Shown: piece by piece, positions 43,023 to 52,500 of the stretch
Numbering within the stretch: position 1 is the stretch's first letter
How the letters are laid out: each line of letters begins with the position of its first letter
Assembly (NCBI RefSeq): GCF_016495405.1
Contig: NZ_CP044522.1
Coordinates: 1,426,001-1,490,000, forward strand
DNA: 64,000 nt
Direction of reading: 5' to 3'
From: Cobetia sp. cqz5-12
GTDB taxonomy: Bacteria > Pseudomonadota > Gammaproteobacteria > Pseudomonadales > Halomonadaceae
Made by a program: the position numbers and the translations under genes
The notes under the pieces: generated by a model
The model's input: the letters and a program-made list of their open reading frames with translations, nothing else
Databases searched by the model: none
Told to the model about the DNA's origin: nothing

Positions 43023-44012
43023 ATGTCATCCCCCTTCACCAAGTCCCGTTTCCTGAAACCTCTGCCGCTGCGCATGGCACTGGCGAGTGGCGGCCTGTTG
43101 CTGGCAACGCTCTCGGCGCCGGCGACTGCCGCGGAAGATGCCAGTGTCGTGTTCGCGGCGCCGCCATGGCCGGGCGTGACCATGAAGACCGAGATTGCCT
43201 CCGAGATCTTCGAGGCGCTGGGCTATTCCCCCACCACGCGTCAGCTGGGCGCGCAGATCACCTATGAAGGCATCTCGCTGGGTGAGGTCGATGTCTATCT
43301 GGCCGCCTGGCTGCCCGGACAGAGCACCATGTACAACGCGGCGATGGAGAAGGACGCCATGGTCGATTTCGGCAATAACGTGAATGGCGCGCGAGCCAAT
43401 TTCGCCGTGCCGCGTTATGTGGCCGAAGCCGGTGTCACCTCACTCAATGATGTCGACAAGCCGGAGTTTGCCGACAAGTTCGAAAAGACCATCTACTCCA
43501 TCGAGATCGGTTCGGGGTCCAGCGAGATCGCCAACCGCGCCGTCGATGAAGACATCTACGGTCTGGGTGACTGGGACCTCAAGGAATCCTCCACGGCCGG
43601 CATGCTGGGCACGGTCGCCAACGCCATCAAGCGCAATGAGTGGGTCATGTTCGTCGGCTGGACTCCGCACTGGATGGGCGTCGAATACGACATGGTCTTC
43701 CTGGATGACCCGAAAGACCTCTGGGGCCCGGGTGGTGGCGCCAGTGATGTGAAGACATTGGCCAACAAGAAATGGTCCGAAGCGCATCCCAATGCCTCCG
43801 TCTTCCTGGATCAGATCTCCTTCACCTCCGAGGAGCAGAGCGAGCTGATCTATGGCTATGGCAAGGAAGAGCGTCCGCAGGAAGAGGTGGCCGGCACCTG
43901 GATGAAGGCCAACCCGGCCAAGGTCAAGGCCTGGCTGGAAGGCGTGACCACCCGTGATGGTGAACCTGCCTGGCCGGCCGTCAAGGAGGCCCTTGGCCTG
44001 CCGGAGGCATGA
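43023..44012 (+). CDS. Orphan choline/glycine-betaine-type ABC binding protein
   Basis: A periplasmic binding protein of 329 aa. The signal peptide ends near APATAAED. Aromatic-box segments typical of ChoX/ProX-like proteins are PPWPGV near 47, AAWLPGQSTMY near 93 and WTPHWMGVEYDM near 213. These stack against a quaternary amine. No permease or ATPase is adjacent, so it must pair with a transporter elsewhere. The upstream 150 bases are AT-rich, as for an osmotically controlled promoter. Confidence 0.88.
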   Translation: MSSPFTKSRFLKPLPLRMALASGGLLLATLSAPATAAEDASVVFAAPPWPGVTMKTEIASEIFEALGYSPTTRQLGAQITYEGISLGEVDVYLAAWLPGQSTMYNAAMEKDAMVDFGNNVNGARANFAVPRYVAEAGVTSLNDVDKPEFADKFEKTIYSIEIGSGSSEIANRAVDEDIYGLGDWDLKESSTAGMLGTVANAIKRNEWVMFVGWTPHWMGVEYDMVFLDDPKDLWGPGGGASDVKTLANKKWSEAHPNASVFLDQISFTSEEQSELIYGYGKEERPQEEVAGTWMKANPAKVKAWLEGVTTRDGEPAWPAVKEALGLPEA

Positions 44013-44075
44013 TAGACAGCTTGCAAAGGTGTCACTGATCCTTGTTGGTGCAACACCTTGAATATTGTGGTCAGC

Positions 44076-44108
44076 GCAAGAAGCCCGCTCATTGAGCGGG
44101 CTTCTTGC
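44076..44108. terminator. Intrinsic terminator after the binding protein
   Basis: GCAAGAAGCCCGCTCA-TT-GAGCGGGCTTCTTGC forms a near-perfect 15-bp stem, about 65 bases past the stop. Confidence 0.85.
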
Positions 44109-44199
44109 GTTCTATAGCAGCGAACGTGTCAAGAACGTGCGCAGCGACAGGCCATGAAATAGCCTCTGGCATACTGCGCATCAGAGGGAAATTCAGCAT

Positions 44200-44216
44200 C
44201 ATGCAAATCTTGCATG
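44200..44216 (+). promoter_or_regulatory. Candidate LysR operator before symporter-racemase operon
   Basis: CATGCAA-ATC-TTGCATG is a perfect 7-bp dyad. It contains the T-N11-A arrangement typical of LysR-family sites (TGCAAATCTTGCA). It lies 111 bases before the symporter start, in AT-rich DNA. The LysR gene at 47422 is the obvious candidate to bind. Confidence 0.5.
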
Positions 44217-44326
44217 GAAAATCCAAATAAAGAATTGGTCGCGGGATAGGGGCCTGTATCACCATCAGTCTGCACTCTGCGCTGCTTCCACGCGCAGCCA
44301 AGAATAATGACAAGAAGGAAACACTC

Positions 44327-45649
44327 ATGGCTGATTCAGGTTCTTCCTCCGCCCCCATGCCTCGCTCTCCCGGGCCCATTGCGCGCTTTCTGTCTCCCTG
44401 GACACGACTGGCGCTGTGGAAGCAGATCTTCATCGCACTGGTCGTGGGTCTGGGGTTGGGCATCGTGCTCAATCAGACCGGGCGTGCCGATATCGCCGCC
44501 GATATCAAACCGCTGGGTGATCTGTTCATCCGCGGCATCAAGATGCTGATCGTGCCGCTGGTGTTCATCTCGCTGGTCACTGGCGTGGCCTCGCTCGACA
44601 ACCTCTCCAAGATCGGCCGTCTGAGCGTCAAGACGCTGGTGCTGTATCTGGGCATGACGGCGGTCGCCATCACCATCGGCCTGGGTCTGGCCACCGTCTT
44701 CCAGCCGGGCGTCGGAATCGACCTGGGCAGCGCGGCCGATGTCGAGGTACGTGAAGCGCCGACTGCCGTCGATACGCTGCTCGGACTGGTGCCGACCAAT
44801 GCCGTCGAGGCCTTCGCCGAAGGCAACGTGCTGCAGATCATCGTCTTCGCGATCCTGTTTGGTCTCTCCATCACGCTGGTGGGGGAGAAAGCCCGTCCGG
44901 TGCGCGTATTCTTTGAATCCGCGGCGGAAATCATCTATCGCATGACCAGCATCATCATCGCCTTCACGCCTTACGGTGTCTTCGCCCTGATGACCTGGGT
45001 GGCCGGCACCTATGGCCTGGCAATGCTTGCGCCGCTGGCCAAGGTGATCGGCATCGTCTATCTGGGCTGCTTCGTGCATGCCATCGTGGTCTATGGCGGC
45101 ATGTTGCGCTTTATGGCGCGCTTGAACCCGCTGCGCTATTTCCAGGGCAGTGTCGAGCCGATCATGCTCGCCTTCACCAGCACCTCCAGTTCCGGCACCT
45201 TGCCGGTGACCATGATGGCCGCCGAGCAGAATCTGGGCGTCAAGCGGAGTGTCTCGAGCTTCGTGCTGCCGCTGGGCGCGACCATCAACATGGATGGCAC
45301 CGCGCTGTATCAGGGCGTCTGCGCGTTGTTCATCGCCCAGGCCTATGGCGTTGATCTGGGCATGACCGAATACGTCACCATCATCATGACCGCGACGCTG
45401 GGCTCCATCGGTACCGCCGGTGTGCCGGGTGCCGGCTTGATCATGCTCTCGCTGGTACTGACCTCCGTCGGCCTGCCGCTGGAAGGCGTCGCCATCATCG
45501 CCGGCATCGATCGTGTGCTCGACATGGCACGTACCGGTCTGAACGTGGCGGGTGATTGCGCCGTCAGCTGCCTGGTCGCCAAGAGCGAAGGCGAGCTGGA
45601 CGAGGAAGTCTTCAATACGCCCCACGTCATGCGCTCAGAGCTCAGTTGA
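44327..45649 (+). CDS. Dicarboxylate/amino acid:cation symporter (DAACS, GltP/DctA family)
   Basis: A Na+- or H+-coupled symporter of 440 aa with eight membrane segments and two re-entrant hairpins. AFTSTSSSGTLPVTM (HP1, serine-rich), the NMDGTALY motif, and AGVPGAGLIMLSLVL (HP2) are all present and intact. The substrate is probably glutamate, aspartate or a related dicarboxylate. The racemase gene 88 bases downstream suggests use of an amino acid. Confidence 0.92.
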   Translation: MADSGSSSAPMPRSPGPIARFLSPWTRLALWKQIFIALVVGLGLGIVLNQTGRADIAADIKPLGDLFIRGIKMLIVPLVFISLVTGVASLDNLSKIGRLSVKTLVLYLGMTAVAITIGLGLATVFQPGVGIDLGSAADVEVREAPTAVDTLLGLVPTNAVEAFAEGNVLQIIVFAILFGLSITLVGEKARPVRVFFESAAEIIYRMTSIIIAFTPYGVFALMTWVAGTYGLAMLAPLAKVIGIVYLGCFVHAIVVYGGMLRFMARLNPLRYFQGSVEPIMLAFTSTSSSGTLPVTMMAAEQNLGVKRSVSSFVLPLGATINMDGTALYQGVCALFIAQAYGVDLGMTEYVTIIMTATLGSIGTAGVPGAGLIMLSLVLTSVGLPLEGVAIIAGIDRVLDMARTGLNVAGDCAVSCLVAKSEGELDEEVFNTPHVMRSELS

Positions 45650-45737
45650 GAGCTCCTGTCTGAACACCAACCGCGTCATCATCAGCTTGTCGGCATCCGC
45701 GTGATAAGCGTGGCAAAGACATCAGGAGAACATCGTC

Positions 45738-47282
45738 ATGGAACGCCCCAACGCACCTTCACCAAAAGCCAGCCCCTCTGTCGTTCGCTACGGCGTCGTG
45801 GGTGGCCTGGGGGCGATCGGCAGCGCGGATGTCCTGCTCAAGACGGTGCGCGCGGCGCAGTACTGCAAGCCGCCGGGCGGGGTGGATATCGCCTTCGAGC
45901 AACGCCACTTCGATGATGGGCCGGGAATCGCGGCGGAGGCCTACGACCCGCTGCGGCGCAAGTTCTACGTCTACAACGTGCTCAAGGACATGCAGGGCAA
46001 GGTCGAGAACGCGATGGTGCCATGCTTTCTCTCCCACACCTTTCTGGCCGAGATCACCCCGGAAATCAGCTTCAACGTCGTCGATATCTTTGATGCGCTG
46101 CTGGCGCGCATCCGCCGCGACTATCCCGAGGTGCGCAAGATAGGTGTGCTGACCTCAAGCTACGTGCGCGCCTCCGGCATCTTCGAGCAGCGCTTTGGTG
46201 AGCCGGAGGCCACGGCGGTTGTCACGCACGCCACGCAAGATGGTAACTGCATGGCAGGTGACGGCCTCGCGACAGCTGGCGGACTCGAGGTGATCTACCC
46301 CGATGCCACGCTGCAGCGTGATGCCCTGATGCAGGCCATCTATGGGCCAAGCGGCATCAAGAGCGGCCATCATTGTGGCGAGTGTCTGCAACTGTTGCTC
46401 GAGGCCTGTGATGACCTGGTCAGTCAGGGCGCGGAGATCATCGTGCCGGGCCTGAGCGAGATTCCGGTGCTGATGGAGTCGCTGCAGCCGTTGGTGCCGG
46501 TGCCCTTGCTCGACTCCAACCTCATCTACGCCGAATACGCACTGGGCGTGGACCGCGAGCGCGAGAATCGCAACTTCAAGCTTGGCGTGCTCGGTGGGGT
46601 GGGGCCGGCGGCCACGGTGGACTTCATGCGCAAGGTGGTCAGCCTGACGCGTGCCGAGCGCGATCAGGACCATCTCAAGATGGTGGTGGAGCAGAATCCG
46701 CAGATTCCCGATCGCACCGCCAATCTGATCGGCAAGGGCGAAGACCCGAGCATTCCGATGCTCGCGACCTGTCAGCGGCTGGAGGCCGATGGCGCCAATG
46801 CCATCGCGATTCCCTGCAATACCGCGCATGCCTTCGTGGCGCGTATCCAGCCCTATATCGGCATCCCGATCATCAACATGCTGACGGCGGTGGTTGACCA
46901 TATCGCGGCGATGGAGACGCCGGTGGCGCGGGTCGGGCTGCTCGCGACCAGCGGCACCGTGACCAGTCGGGTGTACCACGACATCATCGAGGCCTCGGGG
47001 CGGGAAACGCTGGTGCCCGATGCGCGCTGTCAGACCCAGGTGATGGAGGCGATCTACGGGCATCACGGCGTGAAGGCGGGCCATACGACAGGGGAGTGCA
47101 GCGAGCATCTACAGGCTGCCATTTCCCACCTGCTGGCACGGGGCGCAGAAGTGATCATCCTGGGCTGTACCGAGCTTCCGTTGATCGAACTCGATGCGTC
47201 ACTGCGTGAGCGGGTGGTGCTGCTCGATCCCGCAGAAATTCTCGCGCAGCGCTGTGTGGCAATGGCGCAAGCCGAGACCTGA
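45738..47282 (+). CDS. Double-domain aspartate/glutamate racemase-family protein
   Basis: A protein of 514 aa made of two homologous racemase domains (about 17-270 and 280-510). The C-terminal domain has both catalytic cysteines, C360 (IPCNTAHAF) and C477 (LGCTELPL). The N-terminal domain keeps C96 (VPCFLSHTF), but the second Cys is Leu239 (PGLSEIPV), so it is probably non-catalytic or altered. Shared segments such as AIYGPSGIKSGH and AIYGHHGVKAGH prove the duplication. A good AGGAG site precedes the start. It is co-oriented with the symporter and probably racemises its cargo. Confidence 0.85.
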   Translation: MERPNAPSPKASPSVVRYGVVGGLGAIGSADVLLKTVRAAQYCKPPGGVDIAFEQRHFDDGPGIAAEAYDPLRRKFYVYNVLKDMQGKVENAMVPCFLSHTFLAEITPEISFNVVDIFDALLARIRRDYPEVRKIGVLTSSYVRASGIFEQRFGEPEATAVVTHATQDGNCMAGDGLATAGGLEVIYPDATLQRDALMQAIYGPSGIKSGHHCGECLQLLLEACDDLVSQGAEIIVPGLSEIPVLMESLQPLVPVPLLDSNLIYAEYALGVDRERENRNFKLGVLGGVGPAATVDFMRKVVSLTRAERDQDHLKMVVEQNPQIPDRTANLIGKGEDPSIPMLATCQRLEADGANAIAIPCNTAHAFVARIQPYIGIPIINMLTAVVDHIAAMETPVARVGLLATSGTVTSRVYHDIIEASGRETLVPDARCQTQVMEAIYGHHGVKAGHTTGECSEHLQAAISHLLARGAEVIILGCTELPLIELDASLRERVVLLDPAEILAQRCVAMAQAET

Positions 47283-47421
47283 TCAGCGCTGCCTCCATCG
47301 GGTCAGCCAGTGAAGAGAGCTTGAAGAAAAGACATGCAGCGACGCGATATACTGCGCTCACGCAGTCTCGCTGTGTGCCTTTGCTTTATTCATGCCTCTC
47401 TTCAGGTGCTTTGCCGTGGAA

Positions 47422-48336
47422 ATGAACTGGCTGGAAGACTTCCTCACCCTGGCGGTGACGCGTAACTTCTCGCGCGCCGCCACCCTGCGCAACGTGACGC
47501 AACCGGCCTTCAGCCGTCGTATTCGCAATCTGGAATACTGGGTCGGCGCCACCCTGATCGACCGCAGCCTGTTCCCCGTCGGCCTGACCCCTGCAGGCGA
47601 ATCCTTCCAACGCACCGCCCAGGATGCGCTCTCGGTCTTGCGCGTCGGCCGCGATGAAGCGCTCGGCTTCGTGCCCAAGATAGAAGAAGTCGTCTCGATT
47701 TCCGCCTCGCACACGCTGGCGGTCAGCTTCTTCGTCGATTGGCATGAACAGCTGCAAAACCGACTGGGCAACCTCAAGGCACGCATCGTGCCCGACCACG
47801 TCGCCGGCTGTGTCGATGCCCTGATCAGCGGCAACTGTGATCTGATGCTGGCCTACAACAGCCCGCTACTCCCGACGCTCACCGACATCGTGCGCTATCC
47901 CTCCATCGTGCTCGGCTCCGAGCGACTGGTGCCCGTCAGTGCCGTCGATGACGCAGGCCAGGCGCTTTACACTCTCGACAGCGATACGCCGCAGCCCTAT
48001 CTCTGCTACTCCAGTGACAGCTATCTCGGCCGACTGACCGCACTGATCATTGGCCGCCAGAACCTCGCCGCGCGTCTCAACTTCCGCTACGAATGCTCGA
48101 TGTCTGACGTGCTCAAGCGTGGCGCTCTCGCCGGCAGCGGTATTGCCTGGGTGCCGGAACGCGCCGTGCGCGACGAGCTGGCCGGCGGGCGTCTCGTCAT
48201 CATCAGCGATGACAGCCACACCGCGCCGCTGGACATCTGCCTTTTCCGCCACGCCGAGCACGACCAGCGCGTGGCCGAACGCATCTGGCAAGCCTGCCTG
48301 ACCGCCGAAGACGAAACCCTTGAGTCAGATCAATAA
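47422..48336 (+). CDS. LysR-type regulator, HypT-like
   Basis: A regulator of about 304 aa. The helix-turn-helix region is WLEDFLTLAVTRNFSRAA then VTQPAFSRRIRNLE, very like E. coli HypT (YjiE). The effector domain contains YSSDSYLGRLTALIIGRQ and GSGIAWVPERAV, matching HypT segments. The start is unsure: ATG 47422, GTG 47416 or ATG 47392. Position after the symporter-racemase pair suggests local control rather than the hypochlorite response of E. coli HypT. Confidence 0.82.
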   Translation: MNWLEDFLTLAVTRNFSRAATLRNVTQPAFSRRIRNLEYWVGATLIDRSLFPVGLTPAGESFQRTAQDALSVLRVGRDEALGFVPKIEEVVSISASHTLAVSFFVDWHEQLQNRLGNLKARIVPDHVAGCVDALISGNCDLMLAYNSPLLPTLTDIVRYPSIVLGSERLVPVSAVDDAGQALYTLDSDTPQPYLCYSSDSYLGRLTALIIGRQNLAARLNFRYECSMSDVLKRGALAGSGIAWVPERAVRDELAGGRLVIISDDSHTAPLDICLFRHAEHDQRVAERIWQACLTAEDETLESDQ

Positions 48337-48453
48337 TTCGCTGACGCGTACCAGATCAGAGTAAGAAAGCTCAGGGGAAAGGGTATGAAGGGGAAAGGGG
48401 ATGAAAGGGCAGGAAAAGAAAGCCCAGAGTAAAGACCTGTAATCATCGCCATA

Positions 48454-48500
48454 CCACAACGCAAGACGGGAGCCACCTGGGCTCCCGTCTTGCGTTGTGG
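48454..48500. terminator. Bidirectional terminator, 21-bp perfect stem
   Basis: CCACAACGCAAGACGGGAGCC, 5-base loop, exact complement; between the LysR gene and the minus-strand phasin-like gene. Confidence 0.85.
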
Positions 48501-48570
48501 CATCTGAGCGCATTTGAGCGTATCTCAGCTCGCGGCCTATCCGCCGCATCTGCAAGTCATGCAACGCCTC

Positions 48571-48924
48571 TCACGACAGTCGGCGCGAGTTGGCCGTCGT
48601 ACGCTTGTGCAACGGCTTGATGAAGAGGGTGCCCGTTGTCCACCACGGCGCCACCTTGCCGCCCGTCATCGCGTTCATCCACGCCTTCTGCATTACGAAC
48701 CACATCTCCCAGCTGGCCGCGATCTTCTCTGACACCATCTTCTGGTTCTCGGTGATCATCTTCGGGTCCAGCGGTGACTGGGTTCCCCACAACTGAGTGC
48801 GCGACATGATGGTCGACATGGCCGTCGACCACATCTCCACCGACGTCGTGCCCAGCTTCCAGACATCGAACATCGCAGCCGGCGTCGTCGGGACCAACTC
48901 TGACCAGGCAGGTTGTTTAGCCAT
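48571..48924 (-). CDS. Small helical protein, phasin-like
   Basis: A protein of 117 aa, mostly amphipathic helix and rich in Trp and Met. Segments ENQKMVSEKIAASWEMW near 58 and KPLHKRTTANSRRLS at the C-terminus resemble a small protein family near PHA genes in alphaproteobacteria, often labelled antifreeze protein or phasin-like. GGAG lies 6 bases before the ATG. An upstream dyad TTGC-N6-GCAA (48970-48983) could be a regulator site. PHA-granule association is a guess; no PHA synthase gene is present. Confidence 0.6.
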   Translation of the reverse strand: MAKQPAWSELVPTTPAAMFDVWKLGTTSVEMWSTAMSTIMSRTQLWGTQSPLDPKMITENQKMVSEKIAASWEMWFVMQKAWMNAMTGGKVAPWWTTGTLFIKPLHKRTTANSRRLS

Positions 48925-49545
48925 TGTGCTCTCCAGGTAAGGAACCTGAGTACAGTGATACGCCTGTTTTTGCTGCAGTGCAATATGAGTTTTGGCTGTG
49001 AGACGAGGTAGGGCGATTCGGAGCCTCCCTTATCACCAGTTTCTATATAAAACAATAAGTTAGCGATGTTTTGGGCCTGAAAATCCGGAATTCTCTGTGC
49101 TTGGGCGGAAATTTCCCATGGGGCTGGGGAAAGTGGATTTTTGGGATTTGTTGGCAATGTCTTACGTAGGCCTGAGAATTTTACGAAGTTTGGTATCAGT
49201 CCAATCAGACAGGGTGCGTAAGTGTTAGCCAATGGCGTGGAAATTTTCTGCTTGTGGTCTGTAGAGGATCGAAGAGGAAGGAAGGGCAATGTTCAATAGC
49301 TGGATAGATATCCACTGTAATGATTAGGCGACGCAAGGTGTTGCATGGAGCTGACAACGAGTTCTCAGGAGCTGCTTGAATCCGCTATTATTAGCTTTCT
49401 TGAAATTTACTATATGAAGATACGTTATCTATGAGGCTAGGGCAGGATGCCGTGGTCGAAGGTCATGAGACGGAGCTCGCCCCAGAGGTAAGCTCCGTGC
49501 GGTAGCCGTGGTCATGGGTTGCCGATTTTATTAAAGGGCAGGTGA
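48925..49545. other. AT-rich left boundary of the accessory island
   Basis: About 620 bases without a credible gene. Base composition drops sharply compared with both sides, with AT-rich runs near 49040-49060 and 49370-49430. No tRNA, integrase or obvious direct-repeat attachment site is visible. The promoter of the SNF2 helicase gene must lie in its last part. Confidence 0.55.
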
Positions 49546-52500
49546 ATGGAAATCATCGACAACGTCAGCCGGCTGCTAGGCGACGACCTGAAAGATACCC
49601 TGAGGCACGGTACCCGGCTCAAGATCGCGGCCTCCTGTTTCTCGATCTACGCCTACGAGGCGCTCAAGGATGAATTGGAGGCGCTTGAGTCGGTCGAGTT
49701 CATTTTCACCTCACCCACCTTCATCCCAGACCAGGCCAGCGACAAGTTACGCAAGGAGCACCGCGAGTTCCACATCCCCAAGGCGGAGCGCGAGATCAGC
49801 GTCCACGGCAGCGAGTTCGAGATCCAGCTCAAGAACAAGCTGACCCAGCGAGCCATCGCCCGCGAGTGCGCCGACTGGATGCGGCGCAAGGCCCGCTTCC
49901 GTTCCAACCGTGGTCAGGTTGCCATGCAGCCCTTCGCCGGTGTTGCGGCCTCAGCCGGTGACACTGTTTATATGCCTCTGCAAGGCTTCACGGCGGTAGA
50001 TCTGGGTTACCAGCAAGGCAACGCGGTCTCCAACTTCGTCACCCGCTTCAGCGAGCCGGATCACACCTCTAGGTTCATGGCTCTCTTTGATCAGCTGTGG
50101 CAGGACGGTGAGAAGCTCGAGGACGTCACCGAACGGCTGCGCGAGCATATCGCTTCGGTTTACCGAGAGAACCCACCGGAGCGGATCTACTTTCTGATGC
50201 TGTACCACATCTTCCACGAGTTCCTGGAAGACATCAGCGAGGACGTGCTGCCCAACGACCGTACCGGCTACCAGGATAGCGTCGTCTGGCAAAAGCTATT
50301 CAATTTCCAGCGCGACGCGGCCACCGGCATCATCAACAAGCTGGAGACCTACAATGGCTGCATCCTCGCCGACAGCGTGGGGCTCGGGAAGACCTTCACC
50401 GCTTTGGCGGTCATCAAGTACTACGAGCTGCGCAACCGCTCCGTATTGGTGCTTTGCCCCAAGAAGCTCGCCGATAACTGGCTGACCTACAACCGTAACC
50501 TGACCACCAACGTACTGGCCCAGGATCGTCTGAATTACGACGTACTCTGCCATACTGACCTGCAGCGCACCCGTGGGGAGTCCTTAGGCATACCGCTGGA
50601 TCGCGTGAACTGGGGCAACTACGACTTGGTGGTGATCGACGAGTCGCACAACTTCCGCAACAACGACGTCTATAAGGATCGCGAGACGCGCTACCAGAAG
50701 TTGATGAGTCAGGTGATCCGGGCGGGTGTTAAGACCAAGGTCCTGATGCTCTCGGCAACGCCGGTCAACAATCGCTTCACCGATCTGAAGAATCAGCTGG
50801 CGTTAGCCTATGAGGGCGAAGCCGAGAACTTGACACGCCATCTTAGCGGCGCCAAGGATATCGAAAGCATCTTTCGGCGCGCCCAAGCCACCTTCAACGA
50901 GTGGTCAGCCTTCCCGCCGGAGAAGCGCACCACGAGCGCCATCCTGCAAGCACTGGATTTCGATTTCTTCGAGCTGCTAGATAGCGTCACCATCGCCCGT
51001 TCACGTCGGCATATCGAAACCTTCTACGACACCAGTGATATCGGCAGCTTCCCGGAGCGCCGCAAGCCGCTCTCGTTTCACTGTCCGCTCACTCACCGAA
51101 CCGATGTGATCGGTTTCAACGAGATCTTCCAGCAGCTCTCCCAGCTCAAGCTCTCCGTCTACGCCCCGATCAGCTACATCCTGCCCAGCCGCCTCAAGAA
51201 GTACGAGGAAATGTACGACACCGAAGTGTCCAGTGGGGGCGGCAGCTTCAAGCAGGTAGACCGGGAGAAGAGCCTGCAGGCCCTGATGACGACCAACCTG
51301 CTCAAGCGCCTGGAGAGCTCGGTGGCGGCATTTCGCCTGACCTTGGAAGGGCTGCAGGGTAGCTACCAGGCCATCCTGGATAAGATTGCGGCCTTTAAAC
51401 AGACTGGCTGCTCAGAGAGCCTCGCGGATATCACTACATCCTTCGAAGATGCCGACCCCGACGACGATAGCATCCCGATGCCGAGCGATACCACGGTGGG
51501 CAAGAAGATCCAGATTAGCCTGGAGGACATGGACCTGCCGTCCTGGGAGCATGATCTGAACAATGATCTGGTGTGGATCGAGCTTCTGCTTGAGGAAATG
51601 GCCAAGGTCACTCCGCCCGACGATGCCAAGCTGCAGCACCTCAAGACGCAGGTTGCCAGCAAACTGGCCTCTCCAATCAACCCCGGCAACCGAAAGGTGA
51701 TGATCTTCACCGCTTTCGCGGATACTGCCAAGTACCTCTACGATAACCTGGCGCCGATCTTGCTCGAGAGCCAGGGCGTGCACACAGGACTCGTGACCGG
51801 CAGTGACGCCCCAAAATCCACCATTGGCGCCATGCCCAACAGCCGCCAGCACTATGACTTCCAAGGCCTGTTGACGCTGTTCGCCCCGCAAGCCAAGAGC
51901 AAGGCCATGGTGTACCCCAACGAGCCCCGCGAGCTTAATATTCTGATCGGGACCGACTGCATCTCGGAGGGCCAGAACCTGCAGGATTGCGACTACCTGA
52001 TCAACTACGACATCCACTGGAACCCGGTGCGCATCATCCAGCGCTTTGGGCGCATCGACCGTATCGGCTCTCCCAACACCAGCATCCAGCTGGTCAACTA
52101 CTGGCCAGACATCAGCCTGGACGAGTACATCAATCTCAAGGAGCGCGTCGAGAACCGCATGGTGATTGCCGACGTCACCGCCACCGGCGACGATAACGTG
52201 CTCAACGCCCAGTCCAACGATGTCGCCTATCGTCGAGAGCAGCTGCGACGGCTGCAGGATGAAGTAGTGGAGATGGAAGACCTCAAGTCCGGCGTGTCGA
52301 TCACTGACCTCGGGCTGAACGAGTTCCGCATGGACCTGCTGGGATACATGAAGGAGAACGGTGACCTGGGCCGTATTCCCAACGGGCTACATACCGTCGT
52401 GCCGGCCCGTCCGGAGAAGGGGCTGCAGCCTGGGGTCATCTTCACGTTGCGTAACCTCAATCAGCGGGTAGGTGACCAAGGTAGTGGCCTGCAGCAGCAG

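Larger units (their letters stand above)
44013..44326. other. Intergenic region before the symporter, no gene
   Basis: It holds the terminator of the orphan binding protein (44076-44108) and the dyad at 44200-44216. An AT-rich promoter zone around 44190-44245 precedes the symporter gene. Confidence 0.6.

Noticed and set aside
44336..45625. A 429-codon minus-strand ORF opposite the amino-acid symporter
   Set aside because: Asp/His/Gln-rich nonsense opposite a gene with clear catalytic motifs; no ribosome site.
48925..49545. Attachment site or integrase remnant at the left island edge
   Set aside because: No tRNA end, no integrase similarity, and no direct repeat shared with the right edge that I could find by eye.
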